Shown piece by piece: positions 1 through 7,755 of a stretch of 64,000 nt of DNA (within the stretch, counting starts at the first letter, position 1; each line of letters opens with the position of its first letter). The position numbers and the translations under genes were made by a program. Source of the DNA: Gottfriedia luciferensis (GTDB lineage: Bacteria; Bacillota; Bacilli; Bacillales; Bacillaceae_G). The stretch lies in the NCBI RefSeq assembly GCF_001712755.1, contig NZ_MDKC01000035.1, positions 1-64,000 of the forward strand, given 5' to 3'. The notes under the pieces were generated by a model, which was given only the letters and a program-made list of their open reading frames with translations, did not search any database and was not told the DNA's origin.

Positions 1-39
1 TATATTTTACCTTACAAGATTATAAATATATTACACCTA

Positions 40-357
40 TTATTTTTTCATTATTATTTTCTGTTTTATTGGGATTAAAAATAATAATTGATTAGCTAAG
101 AAAATAGTAAATAAAACTTTTTCTTGATTCTTTTTACAATCTAAATTATATGATGTAAATCTGTCTAAAATAAAGTTGAACAAAATATTAATAAAAAGAA
201 TTAATATTAGCATGACAAAACATATAGCCAATATAGCTATTATTATATTTGATCGTGACCACTCAATATTATAAAAACCCTTAATTTCTATGAATAATAG
301 AAAAATGATCCCGAATAATAGAGAAAAGTTCATAAAAAACATTGGTTTTGAATTCAT
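40..357 (-). CDS. Small three-helix membrane protein, unknown function
   Basis: A 105-residue, highly hydrophobic protein that I do not recognise. Three membrane segments are visible: about residues 6-25, 35-62 and 82-97. The short connecting loops carry Lys and Arg, and the tail ends in Lys-Lys. A GAGAGG ribosome binding site sits 9 bases before the ATG. It is the first of a run of small membrane or secreted unknowns on the minus strand. No domain points to a function. Confidence 0.5.
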   Translation of the reverse strand: MNSKPMFFMNFSLLFGIIFLLFIEIKGFYNIEWSRSNIIIAILAICFVMLILILFINILFNFILDRFTSYNLDCKKNQEKVLFTIFLANQLLFLIPIKQKIIMKK

Positions 358-504
358 AATACTAACCTCTCAATTTCAGTTCTTGTGGTTTATTAAGTTA
401 TGTTAGGCAATAAAATGTAGCGATATTTAATCTATTTAAACTGAACTAAAATGATTAATTATTATACTTAATTGTCTTTTCTATTTGTTCTTCTGTAATT
501 CCCA

Positions 505-810
505 TTAATCCATCTCAATACTAATTGAATCTTCATTACTGAGATTGATCGAATAGATTTCATTAAACAAGTCTTTCTTATCACTTGAGTAAATATAGGT
601 AAAATTTAGTGGTGTACCTTCCCCTACTCCAAGACTATATGACCCATTAATAGGAAGAAATGTATTTGATATTGGTATACTTATAACTTCATTAGTTAGA
701 TATGATTTACTTTTCTTATTAAAAAACATTATTGGTCCTGTCAATAAACTTAGTAAATAGAATGAGACAATGATAAATAAAATAATAAATAATATTTTTC
801 TTATATTCAT
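505..810 (-). CDS. Membrane-anchored small protein, unknown function
   Basis: A 101-residue protein with one N-terminal membrane helix (about residues 5-30) followed by an extracytoplasmic tail rich in Ser, Asn and acidic residues. I do not recognise the family. The best ribosome binding site (AGGAGAG) is rather far from the ATG, so the start is uncertain. Directly upstream lies a conserved element (834-912) shared with the gene starting at 2538 and the one at 44254. This suggests common control of otherwise unrelated small envelope proteins. Confidence 0.5.
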   Translation of the reverse strand: MNIRKILFIILFIIVSFYLLSLLTGPIMFFNKKSKSYLTNEVISIPISNTFLPINGSYSLGVGEGTPLNFTYIYSSDKKDLFNEIYSINLSNEDSISIEMD

Positions 811-833
811 TTTTCTAGCCTAAATTTACTCTC

Positions 834-912
834 CTAGTATTTTAGTAAACGGTTACGAAATTAACTTAACATCTTAAAAGGTAAATTGTAACACTTTGTC
901 ATTTTTGTGAAC
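834..912 (-). promoter_or_regulatory. Conserved upstream element, copy A
   Basis: The + strand here reads TTTAGTAAACGGTTACG, then a TTAACAT and AAAAGGTAAA block, then GTCATTTTTGTGAAC. Nearly the same run occurs at 2618-2701 and, inverted, at 44110-44161. In each case it lies upstream of a gene with the same relative orientation. The GTAAACG/TTAC core is an imperfect palindrome with central CG, as in LacI-family operators. The function is inferred. Confidence 0.55.
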
Positions 913-958
913 TATTTTACATTTTTTCACATAACATAAAACTTGATACAACACGAAG

Positions 959-980
959 AGCCCCAGCGAAATCTGGGCCA
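959..980 (-). terminator. Stem-loop after the lipoprotein gene
   Basis: GCCCCAG and CTGGGC arms form a GC-rich stem with a 6-base loop just downstream of the gene ending at 1010. The T-run is poor, so this is a weak terminator call. Confidence 0.4.
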
Positions 981-1009
981 TTTGTAATTAAACAAAGTGG
1001 CAATGTTTT

Positions 1010-1630
1010 CTATTTAGGCCGTTTAATCTGGATCTTTGTCTTTATATATTCAGTATGAGGTTTATCTCTCTTATCAACCCAGCTTACTTTTATAGAAATC
1101 TCATTTAATTTCGCTATAGCGTCTTCGAATGTCTCTTCAGGGAATAAGTTAAAACTTCTACCTGCAGAAATACCTCCTGGAGATTTAATAGATGGAGAGA
1201 TTGTAAAATCCTTAGAAACTGCTTTATCTGAAAAAGATTTTTTCATTAAAATGTTCGTAATCAACAAATCGGGAGTATACAATACTTCATAAGCATTAAT
1301 TGGTAATTGGCCTGAGACGATGACATTTTTCATGTAAGTTTTTGGTTTTGAAACTCTAACATCAATCTCTATTCTTCCCTCAGCAGATTGATAAGTTTCA
1401 GCTTCAACTTGAAAGTTTTTACTATCTGATAAGAATTCATATGAATTTTTCTTCAAAATATCTGCCGATTCAACTTTCATCGTATCGTCACCATTTTCCT
1501 TTGTTGGAGAAGTTTTTTCTGCAGTGGTTGGTATAGAAACAGGTTTCGATTCTAAAGCTTCTATTTTTTCACAAGCTGTGAAAATCGAGATAGTTAACAC
1601 TGTAACAATTACTATAAATAGTTTTTTCAT
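1010..1630 (-). CDS. Predicted lipoprotein, unknown function
   Basis: A 206-residue exported protein. The N-terminus has Lys-Lys, a hydrophobic stretch and a lipobox-like FTAC with Cys at residue 20, suggesting a lipid-anchored protein. A low-complexity Ser/Thr/Pro/Lys spacer (about residues 28-50) leads into a beta-rich globular part that I do not recognise. It follows the secreted protein gene at 1726-2538 by 95 bases on the same strand, so the two are probably co-transcribed. The only good ribosome binding site (AAGGAG, 1665-1670) is separated from the ATG by a stable hairpin (1642-1663). Confidence 0.55.
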   Translation of the reverse strand: MKKLFIVIVTVLTISIFTACEKIEALESKPVSIPTTAEKTSPTKENGDDTMKVESADILKKNSYEFLSDSKNFQVEAETYQSAEGRIEIDVRVSKPKTYMKNVIVSGQLPINAYEVLYTPDLLITNILMKKSFSDKAVSKDFTISPSIKSPGGISAGRSFNLFPEETFEDAIAKLNEISIKVSWVDKRDKPHTEYIKTKIQIKRPK

Positions 1631-1641
1631 TTTATAAGAAC

Positions 1642-1663
1642 GGAATAGGGTCCCCCCTATTCC
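1642..1663 (-). promoter_or_regulatory. Hairpin between ribosome binding site and start codon
   Basis: GGAATAGGG and CCCTATTCC are perfect 9-base arms with a 4-base loop. The hairpin lies between AAGGAG (1665-1670) and the ATG at 1630. Unfolded, the gap is too long for efficient initiation. Folded, the Shine-Dalgarno is brought to about 13 bases from the ATG. There is no T-run, so it is not a simple terminator. Confidence 0.4.
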
Positions 1664-1725
1664 TCTCCTTCTTTTTTTAGTTTTTGCCCTATATAAAGAT
1701 CACCATTATAAATTAAAAGTTAGAT

Positions 1726-2538
1726 TTAGCTTGCAAATTCAGGTGTCTTATAATAGTTGTATCCTTTATACCAGTTTGTCCAAGCTCGATCAGAAATAGC
1801 TTTATTATTTTTGTAGTTAGTTGAATAAGCAATTTTAAACGCAGAGTATCCTCTAGATGGTACATAATCAACGTTTACAGATCTAGTTTCATTATACTTT
1901 TTTGAACGATAAGTATTTAAAGCATGTTTAAATGTTTCCTCTTGTTCTGCAGTATAGTAAGTTCCCCAGCTCTTACTAGTTTTGTAGACTTGGCCATTTT
2001 TTTCTGTGTAGCGGTATGATTTAAATGTTTGTACAGACGCCCCAGCAGTTTTATCAACTGAATCTAGCGCAAGTGATAATCCATCTTGAATAAAACCGCC
2101 AACAGTACCCACTAGTTTTCCTACAATATACATACTCACGTTCCATATTGAATTCGCAGTAGCACCACTCTTTTTCTCAACAAAATAAAGACTTCCGCTA
2201 ACAGGATATTGGTATGTCGTAACCCTTGTTGTTCCCGGTTCAACCGCTATCGCTTTTGGTGTAACAACTGCATTTGTAGTAATTGATGTAGCTGAAGATG
2301 CTTTTAATTTCGCCTTTGATTCTTGTACATGAGAAGTGTCATAATACACGACAGACTGTACTGGTTTTTCCAGTTTGTACCCCTCTTTTTTAATGTAATT
2401 CAATTGTGCATTTTCCTTTTTAGCCGAATCGATTTTATATTGAACTGGGCTTGCTGCAAATGTCGGTGATGTTACACATAAAATCCCTGCTGTCAGTATG
2501 GCTACTCCTAACTTCTTAAATCCTAAGTACTTTTTCAT
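1726..2538 (-). CDS. Secreted protein, unknown function
   Basis: A 270-residue protein with a clear Sec signal peptide: Lys-rich start, hydrophobic core at residues 10-27 and a likely cut after FAA near residue 29. The mature part contains a hydrophobic helix around residues 130-160 and a Tyr/Lys/Asn-rich C-terminal half. I do not recognise a catalytic motif. A strong GGGGAGG ribosome binding site precedes the ATG. It is probably the first gene of an operon with the lipoprotein at 1010-1630, and it lies downstream of conserved element copy B. Confidence 0.6.
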   Translation of the reverse strand: MKKYLGFKKLGVAILTAGILCVTSPTFAASPVQYKIDSAKKENAQLNYIKKEGYKLEKPVQSVVYYDTSHVQESKAKLKASSATSITTNAVVTPKAIAVEPGTTRVTTYQYPVSGSLYFVEKKSGATANSIWNVSMYIVGKLVGTVGGFIQDGLSLALDSVDKTAGASVQTFKSYRYTEKNGQVYKTSKSWGTYYTAEQEETFKHALNTYRSKKYNETRSVNVDYVPSRGYSAFKIAYSTNYKNNKAISDRAWTNWYKGYNYYKTPEFAS

Positions 2539-2617
2539 GTTACCTCCCCTTTCTCCGTGTCCTTACTAAATCAGTTAGAAATTTCCTTAAATGAAGTAAT
2601 CTTTTTCATTCGTAACT

Positions 2618-2701
2618 ACTAGTTTTTTAGTAAACGTTTACGGAATTAGCTTAACATTTTAAAGGTAAATTTTACTAAAACTCATTGTCATTTTTGTGAA
2701 C
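2618..2701 (-). promoter_or_regulatory. Conserved upstream element, copy B
   Basis: Carries TTTAGTAAACGTTTACG, in which GTAAACGTTTAC is a perfect 12-base palindrome, followed by CTTAACATTTTAAAGGTAAA and CATTGTCATTTTTGTGAAC. It matches copy A (834-912) over about 75 positions with few changes and sits about 80 bases upstream of the secreted-protein start. Confidence 0.6.
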
Positions 2702-2837
2702 GTTATCACATTATATTCTACGGCTGCGTTTTCTCCTATTGAAACCCATGAAAATTTAACACCTATGATTCTATTAACATGCATTATTCCTATATTTTAT
2801 ATAATCTTCACAAAAGTACTTTTAAAAGTAAAAATGT

Positions 2838-2854
2838 GTAACGTTTTACTAAAA
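2838..2854 (+). promoter_or_regulatory. Partial match to the conserved upstream element
   Basis: GTAACGTTTTACTAAAA resembles the gene-proximal half of copies A-C, read towards the following gene (2989). It is shorter and less certain. The rest of 2539-2988 shows no coding signal. Confidence 0.3.
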
Positions 2855-2988
2855 CATTCACAAAAATTCCACTAAATTCATTCCCAAGATTACTATAATT
2901 AAAAACATTATATATTACATAAAGAGGTGATCGATTTGATAGATAAGGTTTTCTAATTAATTCAAAATATAATAAAGAGGTTACTTAA

Positions 2989-3159
2989 ATGAAAAATATT
3001 TTTGTTTTTGCAATCGCTTCACCTATCATATTTTATCTTTTAACAATAATACTTGTTTTACTAAACTTTGATGAATTAAACTCGTTCTTGATTACTCTAT
3101 CCTTATATTTAGGCGTAATAATTGGACTTTTATACAAAATTTATAAAAATATAAAATAG
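2989..3159 (+). CDS. Small two-helix membrane protein
   Basis: A 56-codon ORF, ATG at 2989 and TAG at 3157-3159, with an AAAGAGG ribosome binding site 8 bases upstream. The product has two hydrophobic helices (about residues 3-25 and 32-48) split by a short polar loop (NFDELNS) and ends in a basic tail. I do not recognise it. The good ribosome binding site and clean helix-loop-helix pattern favour a real gene. Confidence 0.5.
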   Translation: MKNIFVFAIASPIIFYLLTIILVLLNFDELNSFLITLSLYLGVIIGLLYKIYKNIK

Positions 3160-3258
3160 TTTAACCTACTAATTTTTGGCCAGTTTGAAGTAGTTAATTT
3201 GAAATGAGTGTAAGAGCCGCGCAAGTTCAAGGAGGGAGCTGTAAGGTAACGGAAAACT

Positions 3259-4173
3259 ATGAATAGAAATCCTAAGAAAAAGAAAAGTCTTTTATTAAAA
3301 TTAAGTTTAATCCTACTCATACTTATATCAGGGACGCTTTGTTATGGATTCTATCAATATAAAAAAGGAACCCAGTTAGGACAACAAAACGTTAATAAAA
3401 AAACTATAAAATTCAATTCTACTAAAATACCTAATAAAACTAACATCCTATTGTTGGGAGAAGATGCTCGTAAAAAAGGTGACAGCTCTCGTACGGATTC
3501 AATTATGATCTTACAATATAATAAAAAACACGAAGCAAAGTTAGTTTCAATTATGAGGGATAGTTATGTTTCAATTCCGGGATATGGAAAACATAAGATT
3601 AACGCAGCTTATTCTTTCGGAGGGGCTGAACTTCTACGGCAAACGATTCAACAAAATTTTGGAATCGAAATTGAGTATTATGCAATAATAGATTTCAAAG
3701 GTTTTGAAGAAATGATTGATGAAATTGCCCCAAAGGGAGTAACAATTAATGTAGAAAAACCAATGGAAAGTCATATCGGAGTCAGTCTTCAATCTGGGGT
3801 TCAACAATTAAATGGAAAAGAGCTTTTAGGTTATGCAAGATTTAGACATGATGCTAAAGGTGATTTCGATCGAGTTGTTAGACAACAAAAAGTACTGGAA
3901 GCTATTAAATCGCAAGTACTTACTATTAAAGGAATTGCAAGTTTGCCTAAAACGTTAGGTGTGATTCAGCCTTACATACAAACCAACATGTCAACAATGG
4001 ACTTATTAAAAATAAGTTCTGATTACATAGTTAAGGGTAAAGACAAAGATGTAGAGACATTGAGAATTCCTGTAAACAAAGCTTTCACTCCAAAAAGATA
4101 TGAAAAAGCCGGTGAAGTTTTGGAACTAGATCTTGAAAAAAATAAAGAGGCTTTGGAGTGGTTTTTAAATTAA
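3259..4173 (+). CDS. LytR-CpsA-Psr (LCP) family cell-wall polymer transferase
   Basis: A 304-residue membrane-anchored enzyme of the LCP family, which attaches teichoic acids or other anionic glycopolymers from undecaprenyl pyrophosphate carriers to peptidoglycan. A basic N-terminus and a single helix (about residues 11-32) anchor it outside the membrane. The LCP core starts near residue 60. It shows ILLLGEDARKKGDSSRTDSI, the MRDSYVSIPGYGKHKINAAY motif with catalytic-site Asp and Arg, and the later GYARFRHDAKGDFDRVVRQQ motif, all typical. The length fits the family. It is a single gene followed by a strong terminator. The substrate cannot be told from sequence. Confidence 0.9.
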   Translation: MNRNPKKKKSLLLKLSLILLILISGTLCYGFYQYKKGTQLGQQNVNKKTIKFNSTKIPNKTNILLLGEDARKKGDSSRTDSIMILQYNKKHEAKLVSIMRDSYVSIPGYGKHKINAAYSFGGAELLRQTIQQNFGIEIEYYAIIDFKGFEEMIDEIAPKGVTINVEKPMESHIGVSLQSGVQQLNGKELLGYARFRHDAKGDFDRVVRQQKVLEAIKSQVLTIKGIASLPKTLGVIQPYIQTNMSTMDLLKISSDYIVKGKDKDVETLRIPVNKAFTPKRYEKAGEVLELDLEKNKEALEWFLN

Positions 4174-4174
4174 T

Positions 4175-4199
4175 AAAAGGACGCAAAATGCGTCCTTTT
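4175..4199 (+). terminator. Rho-independent terminator of the LCP gene
   Basis: AAAAGGACGC and GCGTCCTTTT arms with an AAAAT loop, ending in a T-run, 2 bases after the stop codon. Confidence 0.85.
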
Positions 4200-4222
4200 A
4201 AGTAAATAAACATTAAAAACTT

Positions 4223-4447
4223 TTATCTTACTGTCTCCAATTTAGTATAACTCAAATTCTTCCCAAAAAATCCCTTAAGCTCCCCAGCAAATTCCTGAAA
4301 CACAGGATACTCATAATACATAAAATCATTATGCTTACCATCAATTATATACAACTCTTTAGGCTCCGCTGCCGCCTCAAAAAACTGAATCGACTCATCA
4401 ACCTGATGTAAAAGATTATCCTTATTACTTTTAAAAGTTTCATAGAT
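4223..4447 (-). pseudogene. C-terminal remnant of an alpha/beta hydrolase
   Basis: Reading the minus strand gives about 74 codons with no start: DESIQFFEAAAEPKELYIID, then GKHNDFMYYEYPVFQEFAGE and a short end. This is the typical last strand and helix of an alpha/beta hydrolase, including the catalytic His (GKHNDF) and the preceding Asp-containing segment. A stop (4451-4453) lies just upstream in frame. The lid, the nucleophile Ser and everything N-terminal are gone. It is a relic left by deletion, not a functional gene. Confidence 0.7.
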
Positions 4448-4613
4448 TAATTAACTCTATTTCTGCTGCCTTAGTTTTCCACATGTATTTAAGAATAAAT
4501 CACTCATTCCTGCTCCCTTAGAAGTATTTAACAGTGGCTATCTATAAGTATTTCCAATAAAATTAAAATATCGTTAGAAATGTAAACTTACAACTAGATA
4601 TCGGAGGAATATT

Positions 4614-6320
4614 GTGTCAAATTATAAATCTCAATTGAAACGTATCGTCGAAGGATTAAAACATACAGATCCTGCTATTCGACATGATGCAATTTTTGAA
4701 TTAATTGAACTATCAGAAGTAGACAACCTACAATTTAATTTATTAACTTTAGAATGGTTAGCAAAAGAAGCAGCTTATCCATATCCAACATCATTTAAGG
4801 TATGGGATGAACCTAGTTACCATCTAATCAATTTCATCTCTCATTTCGAAATACCTGAACTAACAGAGGCCTTAATAAAATATTACCCTGAATATAGTAA
4901 GGCTGCTAAAGAAGAGGTATTCAGGTACATAACCTCTTTTGACGGAGAAGAATATGAACTAGCAATCTTGGAATTAATTGAACAAGATATTCAAAACAAA
5001 CAAGTTGTCTTACCATTAGATATTTTATATGCCAACCCTGGCATCATTATTAAACTATTAGAAAAACATTCTCAATTATTTGAAGTGGAAGAATATAAAA
5101 CTACTTTTTATCGATTGTTGTCATACTGTTTAGATAAAAATTATCTAGACCGTTTCAAAACAAAATACATCGGACCATTGTTATTAGTAGATTATCAAAA
5201 GCAAGTAGAGGAATTTCTTCCTTATCAAAATGATTATGATATTAAGTTTGTGTATGGCTCTTGGAAAGAAACCTATTTACAAATCCGTTCAACTATGTCG
5301 ATCTATCTATCTTTAATGGAGTATTACTTTAACGATGAGATGACACCTTTTATTAAAGAAGCAATGTCATTTACTGACCCGTTTATTCGAACGAACGCAA
5401 TTATTGCCGCTCTTCAACGTGACATTGACGTACCTGAAGATCTACTGTTGGAATGTGCAACAAATATTGAATCCACAGAATACTTTTATTGGGAAATACT
5501 CAGAATTCGAAAAGAACACTTATTCCCTATTAAAGAGAAAAAACAAGAATACTTCGCTAAAAGTCACTTGTTTCTATATATCGTGCAAGAACATGATTTT
5601 GTACCTGAAACAATCGAGTTAATTAAACATCTTGATATTGAAAATTCATATAACCAACCAATCCGTTATTATTTAGCTTCCGTTTCACATGATGATCAAG
5701 TGATTCCAGCATGGGTAGGAGCTTATGCTCTTGAGGAAGAAGATGACTCTGTTCATATGTGGGATGGGACTTATTTAGAAGATGGACAGTTCAATGAAAA
5801 ATCAATCGAAGAACATGTACAACTATTTATGGACAAAAGAGCGAACGAAAAAGAAGAAGATGCTTCAATTGTATACTACGAAGGGAAACCAAAAATAAGT
5901 AAATGGTTCTACGCTTGGTATGTCCTACTAGCTTTTAGAGGATATCAAGCATTCTCCACAATGGACCCTGTATACATCACTTTAACATCTTTACTTGCAG
6001 TTTTAATCGTTTCATACCATATTTATAAAACCAAACTATTAAAAAATAAAATCGAAATCGTCGGCAATGTTGTCCGATATACCGATAAGGATGCTCACTC
6101 TCAAATTTTATTAGAAGACATAAAAAAAATCACAATTCAAAAATCTAACATGAAAACAAGAATGCTTGATCGACGTTCAAAAGTTGTAGCTATTTACAAC
6201 AAGCAAAATAAAGTTGCACTAGAATTCCCATTGGAATGTGTATCTTACGATGAATTTGCGTTTGTAGTAGATGAGTTGACGGATCATTTAAAGGAACAAC
6301 CGCATATTCAGCAGCAATAA
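4614..6320 (+). CDS. Large HEAT-like repeat protein with C-terminal membrane and PH-like segment
   Basis: A 568-residue protein starting with GTG, 6 bases after a GGAGG ribosome binding site. The first 400 or so residues are helical and acidic, with HEAT-like repeats (for example AIRHDAIFELIELSE and PFIRTNAIIAALQRD), suggesting a protein-binding scaffold. Two short hydrophobic segments follow near residues 432-472. The last 90 residues (KNKIEIVGNVVRYTDKDAHS onward) look like a bacterial PH-type membrane-proximal beta domain. I do not recognise a named family. It is a single gene with its own terminator. Confidence 0.6.
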   Translation: MSNYKSQLKRIVEGLKHTDPAIRHDAIFELIELSEVDNLQFNLLTLEWLAKEAAYPYPTSFKVWDEPSYHLINFISHFEIPELTEALIKYYPEYSKAAKEEVFRYITSFDGEEYELAILELIEQDIQNKQVVLPLDILYANPGIIIKLLEKHSQLFEVEEYKTTFYRLLSYCLDKNYLDRFKTKYIGPLLLVDYQKQVEEFLPYQNDYDIKFVYGSWKETYLQIRSTMSIYLSLMEYYFNDEMTPFIKEAMSFTDPFIRTNAIIAALQRDIDVPEDLLLECATNIESTEYFYWEILRIRKEHLFPIKEKKQEYFAKSHLFLYIVQEHDFVPETIELIKHLDIENSYNQPIRYYLASVSHDDQVIPAWVGAYALEEEDDSVHMWDGTYLEDGQFNEKSIEEHVQLFMDKRANEKEEDASIVYYEGKPKISKWFYAWYVLLAFRGYQAFSTMDPVYITLTSLLAVLIVSYHIYKTKLLKNKIEIVGNVVRYTDKDAHSQILLEDIKKITIQKSNMKTRMLDRRSKVVAIYNKQNKVALEFPLECVSYDEFAFVVDELTDHLKEQPHIQQQ

Positions 6321-6330
6321 TTTATTAAAC

Positions 6331-6384
6331 AAAAAATGCCTGTATCCACGATTACCATGTAATCAATGATACAGGCTTTTTATT
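6331..6384. terminator. Bidirectional terminator between convergent genes
   Basis: GCCTGTATC and GATACAGGC arms, with an inner GATTAC/GTAATC stem, flanked by an A-run on the left and a T-run on the right. It can serve both the gene ending at 6320 and the minus-strand gene ending at 6392. Confidence 0.8.
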
Positions 6385-6391
6385 TTATTAT

Positions 6392-6961
6392 TTAATTTAA
6401 AAATGCTTCAGTTCTTTCTAGTCTCCATTTCCCATCAATATATAGATAATAAAAATCTACGCTGCGTTTATCTTCTTTTTTAATTGGCATTATGTAGATT
6501 TCTAGTATCCTACCTTCTGCAAGGCCATTAACTTCAACTTTACCCCAGCCATGCATTTTACTAGTTTGATAAATTCCTTCAACTTTTCCTTTTGTTTTCA
6601 TTCTTTCTTGGTATAAATTTAGCGACCGCTTCGTTAATTCAGTTTTTGTTTCATTTGTAAAATAAACTATATTTTCGATTGGCTCATAAATATTAAGCGA
6701 AACTAATAAAAAGATCCCTAGTAAGGCTATTGTTTTTAAAGCAGCTTGAAAAGAAGACGCCACTGTTTTATTAAAGTATTTTCCTATCATCAAAAAATAA
6801 AGAACATATGATAAACAAAGAACTAAAATTCGAAGTTCAAAGATAAATATTGAAGTGAATAGACATCCAAAAACAAATGATAAAGTTTCAGGTATGCCAT
6901 AGCAAATAACTACTACCACAGTTAATAAAAATGGAGCATAGTACAATAATTTTATTTTCAT
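6392..6961 (-). CDS. Membrane protein, unknown function
   Basis: A 189-residue protein. The N-terminal half is hydrophobic with about four membrane helices (residues 4-22, 24-42, 47-65 and 78-96). A roughly 90-residue soluble C-terminal domain begins near residue 98 with charged, beta-rich sequence (KVEGIYQTSKMHGWGKVEVN) and probably faces outside. No family is recognised. It is flanked by terminators on both sides, so it is monocistronic. Confidence 0.5.
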   Translation of the reverse strand: MKIKLLYYAPFLLTVVVVICYGIPETLSFVFGCLFTSIFIFELRILVLCLSYVLYFLMIGKYFNKTVASSFQAALKTIALLGIFLLVSLNIYEPIENIVYFTNETKTELTKRSLNLYQERMKTKGKVEGIYQTSKMHGWGKVEVNGLAEGRILEIYIMPIKKEDKRSVDFYYLYIDGKWRLERTEAFLN

Positions 6962-7085
6962 AATTAACCTCTAAAATATGTTAATGAAAAACGTGTTGTT
7001 ATAAAAATAATTGTACCATTTTGAATAAAACTTTTATTCCTTCAATAGTAGGGTATTTTATGCAGAACTATTCTTCCATATAGAT

Positions 7086-7108
7086 AAAAAGAGCCAATTG
7101 CTCGGCTC
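7086..7108 (-). terminator. Terminator of the ankyrin-repeat gene
   Basis: On the minus strand GAGCC and GGCTC close an 8-base loop, followed by TTTTT. Confidence 0.6.
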
Positions 7109-7179
7109 ATAGTTTTGTTCAAGTAATCCTACATCTGGACTTATAAACTAATTACATTCTCTTGTGGATTTATTATTTT

Positions 7180-7659
7180 TCACTTCATTAAAATCTCTAT
7201 TAATTTATCGTCTCCAACCTGTTTTGCAAAATCCAATGGAGATCTACTTGCATTATTTTTCGTAGTCGTATCAGGATTATATTGCATAAAGAGCTCTACC
7301 ATTTCATAATACTTTCCCTTGCAATTAAAAACAGCAGTCCACATCGCATTATTTCCATATTTATTACGAACGTTAATATCTCCACCACTTTGAAGTATTT
7401 CTTTGGCAACATCTATATTTGGATAGTCACATATTAAATGAAGTACCGTATTTCCTTCTTTATTAATTCCGTTCACATTTATGCCTTGTTTAATTAGAAA
7501 TAAGGCTATTTCAAAGTTTTCACCTGCAATAGCTTTTGCTAATAAATCAGTACTGAATTCATCTTTTTTAATAATATCATCAGAAATAAATTTAGTTTTA
7601 AATGATTCATAATCTCCAAATCTAGCTAATGTAGTAATATCTGCTTTTTTAGTAGGCAT
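7180..7659 (-). CDS. Ankyrin-repeat protein
   Basis: A 159-residue cytosolic protein made of about four ankyrin repeats. Recognisable units are DLLAKAIAGENFEIALFLIK, then GNTVLHLICDYPNIDVAKEI, then a GNNAMWTAVFN unit, then a final SPLDFAKQVGDDKLIEILMK. The hallmark G-x-T-x-LH and A-x-x-G signatures are present. Ankyrin repeats bind partner proteins, and no enzymatic domain is attached, so the partner is unknown. It is monocistronic, with its own terminator downstream. Confidence 0.85.
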   Translation of the reverse strand: MPTKKADITTLARFGDYESFKTKFISDDIIKKDEFSTDLLAKAIAGENFEIALFLIKQGINVNGINKEGNTVLHLICDYPNIDVAKEILQSGGDINVRNKYGNNAMWTAVFNCKGKYYEMVELFMQYNPDTTTKNNASRSPLDFAKQVGDDKLIEILMK

Positions 7660-7707
7660 TTAGTTTCTTCCTTTTCAAAGATTGCTTTTTTAATTATAAC
7701 ATCGCAT

Positions 7708-7742
7708 AAAACAAAACAGGGAAATCTCAAACGAGACTCCCC
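7708..7742 (-). terminator. Terminator of the aldo-keto reductase gene
   Basis: GGGA/TCCC plus TCTC/GAGA arms close around AAAC. On the minus strand the stem is followed by a T-rich run. Confidence 0.6.
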
Positions 7743-7755
7743 TAAAATTACAAAC

